DNA from: Larix kaempferi
Taxonomy: Eukaryota; Streptophyta; Pinopsida; Pinales; Pinaceae
DNA length: 64,000 bases
Direction: 5' to 3'
NCBI GenBank assembly: GCA_027924585.1
Contig: BSBM01000606.1
Location: 13,149,501 to 13,213,500 of the forward strand
Shown here: positions 1 through 11,206 of the stretch, piece after piece
Layout: each line of letters opens with the position of its first letter
Position numbering within the stretch: position 1 is the stretch's first letter
Notes under the pieces: generated by a model
Database searches by the model: none
The model's input: the letters and a program-made list of their open reading frames with translations, nothing else
What the model was told of the DNA's origin: nothing
Program-made: the position numbers and the translations under genes

Positions 1-951
1 TAGCTCAGACAGTAGCTTTCGTAACCATACTGCCTCATAACTAGCTGAACAGGCTACAACATACTCTGCCTCAGCTGTACTCAGTGCTACGTAGGACTGC
101 TTCCTGCTAAACCAAGAGATCACACCTGATCCCATACTGAAGCAGCACCCAGAAGTGCTCTTCCTATCTGTGGCACTGCCAACCCAATATGAATCAGAAT
201 AACCTTGTAGGCTAAACTTTTGATTCGCTTCATGCTTGAGCCCATAATCCACTGTACCCTTCAGGTACCTCAGAACATGCTTTACAGCAACCAGGTGAAC
301 ACTTCTCGGATCTGTCAGGAACTGACTCAATGTGTTCACAGCAAAGCAAATTTCTAGTCTCGTGTTCATCAAGTACATCAAGGACCCAATCATCTGACGA
401 TACATAGAGACATCAACCGGCTCAGATGAAGCATCACATAGAAGCTTCAGATTCGACGCCATAGGTGTGGCCATGGCCTTGCAATCCATCATCTCGAATC
501 TCTTCAGGATATCTACTGTGTACTTCCCTTGACCAAGGAAGATCCCACCTACACTTTGCCACACCTCCATACCTAGGAAATAGTGCATCATTCCCAAATA
601 TTTCATATCGAACTCACCAGAAAGCTTTCTCTTTGTATCTATAATCAATTTGTCATCTCCTATTACAAATAGGTCATCCACATACAGGAGTAGAATCACA
701 GGATTCCCTTCCTCAACCTTGTAGTAAAGGTTGGAATCCGCTTTACTCTTGGTAAAGCCCAAACTAGATAGGAAACTGTCCATCATACCATAGCAAGTTC
801 TGGGAGCTTGTTTCAAGCCATACAAGGCTTTCTTCAATCTGCACACATATGATTCTCTGTCATGTATTTCAAAACCAAGTGGCTGCTCCACATATACTTC
901 CTCTTCAACTACACCATTCAAGAAAGCAGTCTTGACATCCATCTGGTGTAT
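1..951 (-). pseudogene. copia H reverse transcriptase palm and start of RNase H
   Basis: The minus strand is open from 951 to the window edge. It encodes the RT core ([10 protein letters not shown]-type block near 930-900, [13 protein letters not shown] near 840-800, the catalytic YVDD at 673-684) and then the RNase H region (SRKQS...[10 protein letters not shown]-type block near 120-60). It copies element RNA into DNA and degrades the RNA strand within the virus-like particle. A TGA at 952-954, where related copies have TGG (Trp), separates it from the upstream part of the polyprotein. It is therefore a fragment of one polyprotein, not an independent gene. Confidence 0.9.
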
Positions 952-2649
952 TTTTCATTTCATTGCTACAGCCAGGGCAAGTATTGTTCTGATGGAAGTA
1001 TACCTAGCTACAGGTGCAAAAGTTTCTTCATAATCTATTCCCTCTTTCTGAGAGAAGCCATGAGCTATGAATCTCGCCTTGTATTTCTCTACACTGCCAT
1101 TTGCAGCAAGCTTGATTTTGTAGATCCATTTGGAAGTCACAACAGACTTCTCTTTAGGTCTTAGGACAACATCCCAAACATCATTCTTCATTATTGATTG
1201 GTATTCCTCAACCATCGCATCCTTCCATTCTTTCTTTTCCGCTGCTTCTTCATAACTCGAAGGTTCTTTGTTCATAATGTCACAGAGTAAAGCAACATAG
1301 CTGGTATGAGATCTAGTTCTCTTCTTCGCTCTGTGTTCTTCTTCTGGAATGCCAAATCTTTCTGCATCTTGAATGAGCTCTCTATCCCATGCAGGTTTCC
1401 TCTTGTGAGATTTATCCTCACGGGATGGATCTACAGGTTCTTGCGGATCTTCAAACTCATGAACAACTTCTGGAATTGCTTCAGTCATGGTAGTGACTTG
1501 AAATCTAGCTTCCTTAGGTTCTTCATAAACTCTGATAGGTGCCTTCCTAGATTTGATGAATGCTGAGTTTTCATCAAATGTTACATCCCTGCTGACATCA
1601 ATCTTCTTGAACCCTGGAAAGTATATTCTGTAAGCCTTCGAGATTTCACTGTAACCCACAAAGATAGCCTTCTTTCTTGAAGGATCTAGTTTGGTCCTCT
1701 TTTCCTTTGGGACATGAGTGTATACTGGACAACCAAATATTCTGAGATGGCTGACTTCAGGTTTCTTTCCAGAAAAGACCTCTTCTGGTGTCTTGTTGTC
1801 CAATATCTTGTGTGGTGTTCTGTTATGCACATATACAGCTGTTCTGGCTACTTCTGCCCATAGGTGCATAGGTAGATCCTGGTCATGCAGCATTGCCCTT
1901 GCTGCTTCCATGATTGTTCTGTTCTTCCTTTCTGCAACTCCATTATGTTGAGGATTATAAGGAGCAATCAGCTCCCTCCTAGTCCCTGAATCACTACAAA
2001 GCTTCTTGAAGTCACCCGAGGTGAATTCTCCACCACTATCGGATCTTAATGTTTTGATCTTCTTGTCAGTTTGATTCTCCATCAAGGTTTTGAATTCCTT
2101 GAACTTATCAAACACCTCATCTTTGTTCTTTAAGAAGTACACCCAAGTCTTCCTAGAGAAGTCATCAATAAATGAGACATAGTAAACATATCCACTAAGA
2201 GAACTGGATGACATAGGACCACATACATCTGAGTGGATGATTTCCAGGATATCTTTTGCCTTGCTTTCACTGCTTGGGAAATCCTTCTTAATGTTCTTAC
2301 CTTTTGCACATCCTTTGTAAACACCTTCATGTTTGATCTTGATTTCAGAAAGACCCTCTACAGCCTTTCTTGCAATTGGAAGTGCCCTATAGTGCATATG
2401 AGCAAGTATTCTATGCCAAAGTTCACTTGGCTCCATGGATTCATGCACCATGGCATGTTCAGGTTGTCCCTTCAATTTATACAAACCTCCCTCTTGTTGT
2501 CCAATCACTACTGCATCATCTATGGTCTTTTCCTTTGGCCACATTAGGACTTGGCCATCCACAAATGCAACCCTCATACCTTTTTCATCCAATGCAGAGA
2601 TGGAGAGTAAGTTCTTCTTGAGCCCAGGTACATACAGGACTTCTTTCAT
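952..2649 (-). pseudogene. copia H GAG-pre-integrase, integrase and RT N-terminus
   Basis: This 564-residue open stretch begins inside the protease/GAG-pre-integrase linker (MKEVLYVPGLKKN). It then has the pre-integrase zinc-binding region (WHRILAHMHYRAL...YKGC, where Tyr replaces the first Cys of the usual CxxC). The integrase core keeps all three catalytic motifs: HSDVCGP, RSDSGGEF and NGVAERKN. A variable linker follows, then the start of RT ([35 protein letters not shown]). The enzyme would insert element cDNA into the chromosome. Upstream stops near 2652-2665 cut it off from gag-protease and the TGA at 952 cuts it off from the RT palm. Confidence 0.92.
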
Positions 2650-2727
2650 CTTCTAAGATTTTCAAGAATCTAGGTTATAGGAGGCTTCACCACTTCCTTT
2701 GATGGGATATTGATAATCATCCCCAAG

Positions 2728-3300
2728 TTACACTTTAAGGGGTGATTCATGTTTAAACAGATTTACAAAATATTCTTTAAACCCGGTAATGTGTTTGGAA
2801 GCCCCACTATCAATTAACCAATCATTACAACCATGGGATATTGTACCCGTGAGAGCAGAGATGAGGACATACTCTTCTTCACTTGATGAGTCATCTTCAC
2901 TTTCTGCCCTAGCTTTCTTCTTTGGAGGTTCATCATCTTCGGCAGCATGAGCATGGTACCTTCTTTTGTTACCCTTCATCTTCTTGCTGGAGTTGTTGTT
3001 GTTGTGGTTGTCCCTTCTTTTCTTGGGACATTCTGAAGCAAAGTGACCCTTCTCATCACAAGTGAAACACCTTAGATCTTTCTTGTCTTTGTGATAATGA
3101 TGAGAAGATTTCTTCTTGTAATGGGATGGCTCCCTCTTGAACTTGCCCTTTTTAGTGTGAGTTGTGAGAGCTTGATCTTCATTCCCCATCTTTTCTTCTC
3201 TTGCCACAAGCCTTGCTTCTTCTTGAGAACATTCCTCCCACAATCTGCTGAAGGAGATTAATTTATTTCTGGCACAGATCCCCTGGATAAAAGAGTCCAT
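2728..3300 (-). pseudogene. copia H gag zinc knuckle and aspartic protease
   Basis: This is the C-terminal half of gag: a Lys-rich stretch, one canonical CCHC knuckle (CFTCDEKGHFASEC, CX2CX4HX4C), an acidic Ser-rich linker and the protease active-site motif LIDSGASKH. The knuckle binds element RNA and the protease cleaves the polyprotein. The frame stops at TAA 2728-2730 where relatives encode Lys (SPHKVKLGDD). It overlaps the preceding gag fragment in another frame because of a one-base loss near 3299, within the RSWDSFIQG block. Confidence 0.9.
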
Positions 3301-3767
3301 GACCTAGGTAGGACATTCAAAGTGGTCATAACAATTTCACCATTGTCCACCATTTCATCTACAGCTTCAAGTTGTTCCTTGATCTGAGAGACCTTGGATA
3401 AATAGGATTGAATGGTTTCTCCATTCGACATCTTGACTCCTTTCAATTGATTCCACAAGGTCATCTTCTGATTTATGTTCTTCCCTTCAAATAGCTTGGT
3501 CAAAGAGTCAAACATCTCCTTGGGTGTCTTTAGAGAAGACACATGGGGTATGAGATGGTCTTTGATAGAATCAGCAATGATTCTCTTTGCCTTGACCATG
3601 TTCTTCTTATGCAATACCTTATCCTCTTCATCCTCTGGGATAGGGATGTCTTCTTTTATATATGAGTCCAACTCATTCTCTTCTAGGATTAACCCAATCC
3701 TATACTTCCAAGCTCGGAAGTTATCAACCCCTTCAAGCTTATCCTCAAGCTTGGTGTGGTGAGACAT
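3258..3767 (-). pseudogene. copia H gag N-terminus (UBN2/Retrotran_gag_2 type)
   Basis: This 169-residue ORF starts MSHHTKLEDKLEGVDNFRAWK and has the motifs of copia gag proteins of the UBN2 type: W-K-Y/I near the N-terminus, ...KEMFDSLTKLFEG, and LWNQLKGVKMSNGETIQSYLSKVSQIKEQLEAV. Gag forms the virus-like particle. The ATG is the first in frame after the leader and matches the start seen in D and E. The last 15 or so residues are out of frame because of a one-base deletion near 3299, after which the true frame continues in the neighbouring zinc-knuckle segment. Confidence 0.9.
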
Positions 3768-4307
3768 CTTAAAGAGTACTTCAAATGGAAATAGAAAATA
3801 TTAAGGTCTTACCACCTGAAATGCTGAAAACTGGATATGGTCTTGGATTAGGGTTTGTCAAAAAAACCCTAAAAAGTCAAAATGTGAATTTCAACTTTCT
3901 GAAAGGATAGAAAGATGCGACTTGATGAGCTGATAAGCCTGGTGCATTTAGAATTTGAGATCAGCAAAGCTTTACCCTTCAGATTTGTCTTTTTGTCCTC
4001 CCGGGTTCACTGGGGAGAGCCCTGAATTAGGGTTTGAGTTTCCCAGAGATCTACCCAGCCAAAAATATCGATCCAAAGCTCTAAACTTCGATTTTTGCAA
4101 GGAGCTTCCAGCTATGTCTTTAGATTGTAGAAATTCCTATTTTTGTGGAAACCCTAATTTTTAGGGCCAAATCTGAAAATGCTCAGAATTGAATTGAAAA
4201 TGAGTAGAGTCAATCTACTATACTGCTTTTCCAAAATCTGTGGAGAGAAACCCAATAAACAAGAAACTCAAGTTTTCGTCACTGCAAAATTTCTTCTTCT
4301 CAGGTTA
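3768..4307 (-). other. copia H untranslated leader
   Basis: About 540 bp lie between the primer-binding site and the gag ATG. On the plus strand the block contains several 'tagggttt'/'ccctaa' strings. Recognisable homologues occur at 20540-21054 (D) and 52471-53191 (E; longer, with a partial internal duplication). I see no open coding frame conserved between copies. Confidence 0.7.
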
Positions 4308-4319
4308 GCTCTGATACCA
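4308..4319 (-). other. Primer-binding site of H
   Basis: The minus strand reads TGGTATCAGAGC, the site complementary to the 3' end of plant initiator-Met tRNA. It directly abuts the LTR end at 4320. Confidence 0.93.
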
Positions 4320-4911
4320 TGTTAAATTTTGAGCATTAATTCACAATACTCTTGGATATTTAATGAGAGGATAACATATACAGTATATCAATGCATAACA
4401 ATCACAATAAGCATGACAAGCATCACAAGAATCAAAAGCATGAGAGACAAGAGACATAGAGTTTCCATGGGGAAAACCCTAAGGTGAAAAACCCCACAAC
4501 TTCCTCAGAGATAGAGAGAGCAATGGCTCAACCAAAGTACAACCAAAATACACTTGAGTTAGTCTCCTAGTAGAAGGTTATCCTCCTCCTCACTAGTGCG
4601 CCACTTTCTGAGTGAGAGAAGTGTGTCTTTCCGAATGATCCAAATAGAGATCTCCTGATCTCTATTTATACTAACTTGTTTGCCCAGTTACACTATGGGG
4701 CCGACTTGTCTATCTAGATACATCCACAATATAATATATATTTCAGGGCCGACCCCACACATCGTGGTCTAATAACCCATCGGAAAGTACACACACTTGC
4801 GACACTTGTCAATCCACATGACGACACTTCCCTATAGAGGAATAACACATCTCTAATAAGGGTACAATAAATATATATGAAATACATTCCGAAGTTATAT
4901 ATACATCAACA
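4320..4911 (-). repeat. 5' LTR of copia H (592 bp)
   Basis: The plus strand begins TGTTAAATTTTGAGC and ends ATACATCAACA, so the ends are TGTT...AACA. It is homologous to the LTRs at 21067-21617 (D), 47050-47641 and 53204-53802 (E). The partner LTR is outside the window, so no target-site duplication can be checked; the outer flank reads TGGTC. Confidence 0.93.
4663..4670 (-). promoter_or_regulatory. Putative TATA box in LTR H
   Basis: The minus strand reads TATAAATA in the middle of the LTR, where a U3 promoter is expected. The same octamer is present at 21365-21372 (D), 47354-47361 and 53515-53522 (E), which supports function across the family. Confidence 0.6.
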
Positions 4912-5308
4912 TGGTCCGCGACAATGGTAGGTTTGCGATTGGGTCGAATCAACAATAAATGCCAAAAGTTAAGACAGTTAATTAACGGCACTCGTTCGAA
5001 TGAGGAGCATTAATGGTGGATCCGACCGATCGACTGATAGGATCAATGGCGGATTTCGGTCATTAATACAAAATTTAGTCCGAGTTAATGCAGGATTTAG
5101 TGATGATTACACAGGATCGGGTTGGATGCTATAAGAATGGGTCGAGGTTGGTCGGAAGGCACCAAGGGAATTCAGTTGCTAGGTGTGCTAGATTGTGTAG
5201 TGTTGCAAAGTGTCATTACTGACTGTGGAGAGAATTTGTGAGTTGGGAAAGGTTCAATGAATTTGCAGGGCACGGTTGTTGTGCACTGAGCTAGGATCAT
5301 GAGTAGCG
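4912..5308. other. Flank of H with no recognised feature
   Basis: I see no domain, repeat or RNA gene here. It leads into the decayed plus-strand ORF that starts near 5309. Confidence 0.4.
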
Positions 5309-6940
5309 TTGCGCCATCCCTTGAAGTTTCAGCAAGTTGAGTTAGGTATGCCAAAGGAGCTGGAGACGGTTGAAATCTCCAATGAAGTAGAGTCTCCCCT
5401 CATTCCTATTGTTGTTGAGGATGAAGTAGATCTTGAGGAGAAAGTTTCCAACATGCCAATTGGAGCATCAGTTATCACCAAGAAGCATCAGAGAATTCAA
5501 CATTTTGAGTCCCCGTAGAGCAAGTGGTAGCTTAGAGCATCCACTGCGGTGGTGGAAAAGGTTCAAGTGCAGGTGGGACAGTCCAATCGAAGAATTGATG
5601 AGTCTGCTGCATAAGAGGGATTGTATGTTGTCGACATCTCGGGGTATGTCCCCCCTAGTCGGCCGGGTGCACCACCTCGCAAGGTGAACAAAAATCAAAA
5701 GTATCCATTGAGGCTATCAATGCTCCCTGTTGGAATGGAGTGCTCTATTGATATTGCACCGACGTTGATGCACCTGAAGTATGATGATCACGATATGGCA
5801 GCCTATCCAGAAATTCCCTCGGACCCCTATATGCCAGAGTCACAAATGACTAGGATGTCGATTCCGCAAGACTGGGAACGGGGGCTGAACCAGGCTAGCT
5901 TGTTGGTCCTTATTAACATGTTGCATTTCGAGCAATTAATTGAGGTTAATGCTTGCGTGAAGCAGCTATTGGCCTACTTCCACAGTGGTTCATTGTGGCT
6001 GGACAGAGAGATTCCAGTCACTATCAATCTGATTGTGAGCATTACCGGGTTGCCCAAAGATGGGTTAGACCCATCACAATACTTCTGCGGGAAGGAGAAC
6101 GACAAGAAAAGCACGAAGTAGTTGGTTCAGCGCTATGGGTTGGAACAAGATGGCCATGGTTATTGCACCAGTAGTATCAACGATAAGGCAGTTCTCACAG
6201 GGACAAAGATTTTATCCTACAAGGTGGTCCGAGGCGGTTGACCTAACCAGTGCAATTCGGGGATCATGGCATGTGAAGAGCAATGCGCGACATATATCCA
6301 GATGAATTTGTCCTTGTTTTTGCTGAACCAATTGGAAAAGGATGCCATCACTCTCCAATGTCGGAAGGGTTCCTTCACATATAGTTGGATTTTAATTTTG
6401 ATTGCACTTGTCTCCTGGAAGGAGCCCAACACTTACCAAGGCATGGAGGTTGAGGCCGCGACCAAGCATCAGGGTGCATGATATCAAAACCTATGGTGGG
6501 TATGCGAGCAAGAGCAACTTCGGGATTGTGCATTGCAGTTCTGGTTTTATTGGGAAATGCTCTATGATGCAGCAACATAGGTGCCTCAGCTATCTGAGGA
6601 AACCATGGCAAAGTATAAGGCGATTATGGTGTTCATGATTCGGCCGGAAGCTATTTATTTGCAAGCTAGGTGTGACCTAGGAAAGTAGTGGTTTTTAACC
6701 CCTTATAAGGTGATGATAGAAGCACTCGAAGCTATTGTGAATGATTGGCCACCAGAATGGCGTGAACCCATGGGGTTGGCATAGATTGAGGCTGGAGAAC
6801 CATCGATAGGCCCATACGATTAACTATCGGTGCAGGACCAGCAGAGTCACCATGACTCAGACCAGGAATCGACAAGGACACCGACGAATGATCAAATTGA
6901 CCGTGACAATATGGAGGGCAAGGTGAAGGAACGCCATGAG
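5309..6940 (+). pseudogene. Decayed ORF of unknown family, N-terminal part
   Basis: One plus-strand frame reads protein-like from about 5309 to about 6940 with roughly a dozen in-frame stops, mostly TAG. The clearest segment (5621-6118) contains PPSRPGAPPRK, a region with WERGLNQASLLVLINMLHF, and HSGSLWLDREIPVTI followed by ITGLPKDG. Further on come WKEPNTYQG and VNDWPPEWREP. I do not recognise a named domain. The composition (a Pro-rich start, a central folded-looking block, then a coiled coil in the next segment) would suit an accessory ORF of a plant LTR element, but that is inference. No ATG is secure; the first in-frame ATG is near 5348. Confidence 0.55.
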
Positions 6941-8248
6941 CATGGTACAATTAGTGGGGTGTATGGCCATGGAAAATCAGTTGGGACAGCTCATTCATGA
7001 AGTTACTCAGGAAACCAATATGTCTGCTCGGGCCATAACAAAGAAGGTAGATGAAGGTTTCCACGCAGTTACCGCCCCCTTGTATGCCTTGTGCGATATC
7101 ATCTTGAGGAAGGAACCCAAGGGCATAGCGACGCAGGAAATCGGTGCAATCGGCACTAAGCTGCGGGTCCGAAATGTTCAAATTTCACCGACTGCCATTG
7201 TGACTGATGATGCAACTCTCAAGAAAATGCTGCAGCAGTTTGAAGATTTGACAGTGAATATCAATGTGCTGTCCTCACCAATGTCGGTGTGCATACAAGC
7301 GGTTTCCAGTCAGGAACTGGCGGATAGAGAGAGTGACGTACGGAGTCAGCTTGTGCGTTTACAGGAAGTGGATGCAGCGGTCTGCAAGGAAGTTGAGGAT
7401 CTCAAAGGGAAGGTCACGGCAGCATGGGAAGTGGTTGATGAACTGAAGGAGACAATGGAGAGCCTCCAGGCCAAGAAGGATAATATGATCATGGAGCTGA
7501 AGAAGGAACAAGATCGGCTGACTATGGAGAAAAGGGCCTTGTGGACAAGTCAAACACATTTGGAGGAGGCCATCAATGAAGCCTATCACTACATCTTCAA
7601 GGCAATAGCAGAGTTAGATTCAGTCGAGCGAGCGCAAAAGCTAGGGACTGTTATCGCCCAGTTGCGGGAGGACAATTCTATCTTAACCCATGCCCTGAAG
7701 CTCGCCACACCATCGACAATAGTCACAGAATGGAAGAGTGCCATTGAAGAACTGGCAGTTGAGCTAGCCGAGTTAGAGCAGGAGGCGACAAGGATCACTA
7801 TGGATACTGCATTGTTCTGGGGTAGCATCATCCATGATGAGCCACTCGAATAGTTGACCAAGCATCGACTTGAGGCAGAAGAACAGCTAGCTACACTGAA
7901 GACCTCCATGCGCACCATGCCACCAATGGCCCGGGTCTCCAAAAAGGTGGAGATCAAGGACTTGCAGCAATGAGCTGCCAAAGCAGAAGAATGACAGTAG
8001 TAGCGCTCTGCATAGTTGGATGAGTTTCAGGAAATTGGTGTCGAGCTTAATGTCACCGCTGGTTCTGCACTCCAGGCAGTGCAGGAAGTGAAGCAGAGAG
8101 TTGACACACACCTATGTGACCACCATTTGGCAACATGCCTTGATGATAGTAAGGAAATTGCTACAACAGTCCTGCAGTAGTTCAATGAAATACGACAGTA
8201 GTACGAAGACTTCAGAGCTAAGACAAGTGAGTACACCATGTCCCGTTG
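6936..8248 (+). pseudogene. Decayed ORF of unknown family, coiled-coil part
   Basis: A single indel near 6930-6960 shifts the frame. From there 305 codons are open to TAG at 7851, and the same frame continues protein-like to TGA 8246-8248 with further TGA and TAG stops. The segment is rich in Glu, Lys, Leu and Ala with heptad-like spacing (for example LVRLQEVDAAVCKEVEDLKG, then VVDELKETMESLQAKKD), so a long coiled coil is likely. I see no catalytic motif, signal peptide or membrane segment. Several stops lie where CAG (Gln) would suit a coiled coil, including tandem TAGTAG near 8000. Function is unknown. Confidence 0.55.
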
Positions 8249-9199
8249 ACGTGGCTCAAGGGTGAGCCACAAGATTGTGTTGGGGTCCTGTTGGCAGGCA
8301 GTTTGGTAAGTTAGCATCGCAGCATCGCAGATGTTGTGACAAGTCAGAAGATATCACGAAAGGCCGCAAGTTGGGTGCAAAGGAGAATATTTTTATCTAT
8401 TTGTGGGTCAAATATATCGTGATATGCGGGGTTTTTGGTCATTTGGACCATGTCAGTTAGTTTTTGGGTCATTTGGACCATGTCAGTTAGCTTTTGGCTC
8501 ATTTGGACTATGTCAATTAGATTTTGGGTCAATTGCTCAAAGTGTCGGTTAGGAAGTTGTTAATACGTGGACAAGCAATGTAAAGGCAGAAGCCTATTTA
8601 TAGTCATAGAGTCATATGTGTTGAAATACGATAAGATAGATCTGATCTTGGAGATATGTGTCGGTAATTGGACATCAAGAGTTATCTGTGAGATCTGTGT
8701 TTTGTGGAGATATTGTATCTAGGTTTTGCAGAGTTAATATGACATGACAGAGTTGTTTTGCGAAATCCCAGTGTATCTTTTGTTCTCTTATGGTAATGCA
8801 TGTTGCAATATATGAATGATGCTATGTTTTCTTGCCACAATTAATGCTTTACTGTTGTATTTGCTGCGATGAATATTTTTTTTGAATGATGCTACGAATA
8901 TAAACAATGTCGAAGATAATTACATAGATATACTTCTAAAACATTGAAATAAGTTTTAGTTATTGATCCACAACATCCTCCTTCATTCGGCGGAAACATG
9001 GTTACATCGACTCTCCCTTGAACATCTCGAGTGAGACCTCATCTGCTCTGCAGGTGTTAATGGACGAGGTAAAACCTGTTTGGGCTGGTGCTCAGGGAGA
9101 TCACTGTGGTCTGGATGTCAATAGTCAGTGGAACCCCTGTTGACTGAGTTTGAGTCAACAAAAATAATCCATATAGCTTCTCAGAATATTTTGGAGCAA
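8249..9199. other. Non-coding block, possibly an LTR relic
   Basis: No sustained ORF. It contains a 30-bp tandem repeat (listed separately) and a TATTTATAG string near 8597 that could be a TATA box. Position and composition would suit the 3' LTR of the element that owned the preceding ORF, but I found no partner LTR. It includes an AT-rich stretch from 8820 to 8960. Confidence 0.3.
8431..8535. repeat. 30-bp direct tandem repeat, about 3.5 copies
   Basis: Units at 8431-8460, 8461-8490 and 8491-8520 share 'TTTTGG-TCATTTGGAC-ATGTCA-TTAG', followed by a half unit to 8535. The copies differ at only a few positions. Confidence 0.85.
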
Positions 9200-10025
9200 T
9201 TAGAGCAATTTGGAGACCTGGAGCTCAAAACTAGTCAAACGTCGAACTAGGGAAAAAAAGTGAAAAATTGCCATTTTAATAAAATTCCTAACAAGGGTCA
9301 TTATAGCCTCTCCCTTGTCCCATGTTTTGTCCTCTTCCTCCAAATCCACCATGTCCTCTGTATGTTCCTTGGTCGTACTGCGCATTTTCATTTTTATTCT
9401 TGGTTTGTCCTTGAACTCTGTAGACATCGTGTTTCCTTTCTATCATAAGTTCATATGCTCTATAGTTGCTATCATCAAGTCAGACTGAATTACAGAAAGT
9501 GCAGTATAGGTTCTTTAGGGATTGCACATACTTCTGAATCAAATAACAGTCTTCTGGCTGATGTCCTCTACACCAAAAAATCTCACACCATGGTCCTTGT
9601 TGTTGATTTAGTGGGTTTGGTGCTCCACTAGCGATGTAATATTTAAATACTGGACAAACTTCTTTCGGGTGTCCTTCTCCTTTACATTTAGTACACCAAA
9701 ATTTTTCTCTGGTTTCTTTTCCTTTCTTCATTTCTTGTAGTTGTAGTGTCAAATTTGCTAGTTGGCTCTACATCTGAACCATTCCTGCTCTAGTCTCACC
9801 TATTGGCGAAGCCTCTAGTTTCATTGCAATCTCTAGGGCATCTGTATGCGAAGTAGCTTTCTATTGCATCAATGGTGGTCTAATATGTGGCAACAACATA
9901 GCTATGAACCACTTTTCATGCTTTTGCGGTGCTATGTCAAAACTAACTAGGTCTAGCAACGCTTTGAACTTTTGGTCAAATTCCCACACCGTCTCTTTGT
10001 GAGCAAGCCATCAAGTAGGCACAAC
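9200..10025 (-). pseudogene. Ty3/gypsy-type gag fragment with zinc knuckle
   Basis: On the minus strand from about 10020 the sequence reads KETVWEFDQKFKALLD, then PQKHEKWFIAMLLPHIRPPL (the Retrotrans_gag pattern). It continues through a CCHC knuckle (CTKCKGEGHPKEVC, CX2CX4HX4C) and a second Cys/His cluster (CEIFWCRGHQPEDC), then a Gly/Arg-rich tail (GHGGFGGRGQNMGQGRG). Several stops and at least one frameshift break it. The 5' part of the gene is lost at a junction with element D near 10025. It resembles plant gypsy gag; no protease or RT is attached. Confidence 0.75.
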
Positions 10026-10141
10026 ATAGGACTGATTCTACTGCTTCTGCAAAACATGCAGGATCTCCCAGGACTGATTACACTGCCTCTGCAAAACCTA
10101 CAAGAGCATCTCAGGACTGATCATATGTCTCTGTAAAACCT

Positions 10142-10790
10142 ATGTACCATACTATCACATCATCATCTTCAGATCATCGTCATCATCCACGGAGCACAAA
10201 CCAGATGCACACACACAACACTTATATACACCAGCATGGGAGGATCTACCTACCACCATCTGGGAATGGCTCAGCACTTACATCACGACCATGGGAGGAC
10301 TCTCCTATCACCATTTCATCATGGAAGGAACTACCTGCCACCATGTCGGAAAGGCACAACACTTACATCACGATCATGGGAGGATTCTCCTATCACCATG
10401 GAAGGAACTACCTTCCACCATGTCGGAAAGGCATGGAAATTACATCAACGACCATGAGAGGACTCTCCTATCACCATGTCACCATGAAAGGAGCTACCTA
10501 CCATCATGTCGGAACAGCCCAGCAATTACATCAACGACCATGAGAGGAATCTCCTATCACCATGTCACCATGGAAGGAACTACCTACCATCATGTCGGAA
10601 AAGCCCAACAACCCTTATATCTCACCATGGGAGGACCATACCTACAACCATGTGAGAATGGCCTAGCCTTTACATCTGCACCATGGGAGGACCATACCTA
10701 CCATGATGTGAGAATGGCCCCAGCCCTTACATCTCACGATAGGAGGACCATACCTACCACTATGTGAGAATGGCTCATGTGCATCTCTAT
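10142..10790. repeat. Minisatellite in the 3' untranslated part of D
   Basis: About eight imperfect units, 50-90 bp apart, are each marked by 'CCATGGGAGGA' or 'CCATGAGAGGA' followed by 'CC(T/A)A-CACCATGT' and 'GAAAGGC'. The block lies between RNase H and the missing 3' LTR. A homologous array sits in the same place in E (48060-48460), so it is a family trait and not a local accident. Small ORFs across it are artefacts of the repeat. Confidence 0.8.
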
Positions 10791-10829
10791 CTCCGGACTC
10801 ATCACTTCCCTATGGAGGGAATCTCGATT

Positions 10830-11203
10830 TGAAGTACACCAAGTCTCCCTCTGAAGTATTCAAACTTCACTCTTGCTAGTAGCTTGGTCAACACATCGGC
10901 TATCTACTCGTTTGTCACAACATATAGCAGCTTCACTACTTCTCTTTGCACCATATCCCTGATATAGTGATACCTTATCTCAATGTGCTTCGACTTCTCA
11001 TGGAACATTGGGTTCTCTGACAAATTCACACAAGTCTGGTTGTCGCAATATATGCAAGTAGCACTCAGTTGGAGATCAAACAAATCAGACAGTAGCTTCC
11101 TAAGCCATACTGCCTCACAACTAGCCGAACAAGATGCAACATACTCTTCTTTGGCTGTACTCAGTGCCACACAGGACTGCTTCCTGCTAAACCGAGAGAT
11201 CAC
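10830..11203 (-). pseudogene. copia D RNase H C-terminus
   Basis: Opens SRFSRKQSCVALSTAKEEYVASC (the copia RNase H block with A-K-E-E where A-E-A-E is usual), then CDNQTCVNLSENPMFHEKSKHIE and the terminal VKFEYFRGRLGV-type block near 10850. It would degrade the RNA strand during reverse transcription. It is cut from RT by a stop at 11204-11206 and interrupted again near 10904. Confidence 0.88.
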
Positions 11204-11206
11204 ACC

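Larger units (their letters stand above)
1..4911 (-). mobile_element. Ty1/copia LTR retrotransposon H, 3' end beyond window edge
   Basis: Read on the minus strand this gives, in order, a 5' LTR, a tRNA-iMet-type primer-binding site, gag, a CCHC zinc knuckle, a DSGAS protease motif, GAG-pre-integrase, integrase with its D, D and E motifs, and RT with YVDD running to base 1. That order (integrase before RT) is diagnostic of Ty1/copia. RNase H is only partly inside the window and the 3' LTR is outside it. The reading frame is broken by several stops and one frameshift, so the copy is defective. It belongs to the same family as D, E and F but is the only one here with a full integrase. Confidence 0.95.

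Noticed and set aside
8431-8535. Short regular repeats as a possible CRISPR-like array
   Set aside because: Contiguous 30-bp tandem units without spacers, in a plant retroelement context.
10142-10767. Three overlapping plus-strand ORFs with repeated YHHV/GGLSYHH units, resembling His-rich repeat proteins
   Set aside because: They are translations of the minisatellite in the untranslated 3' region of D, open in several frames because unit length avoids stops.
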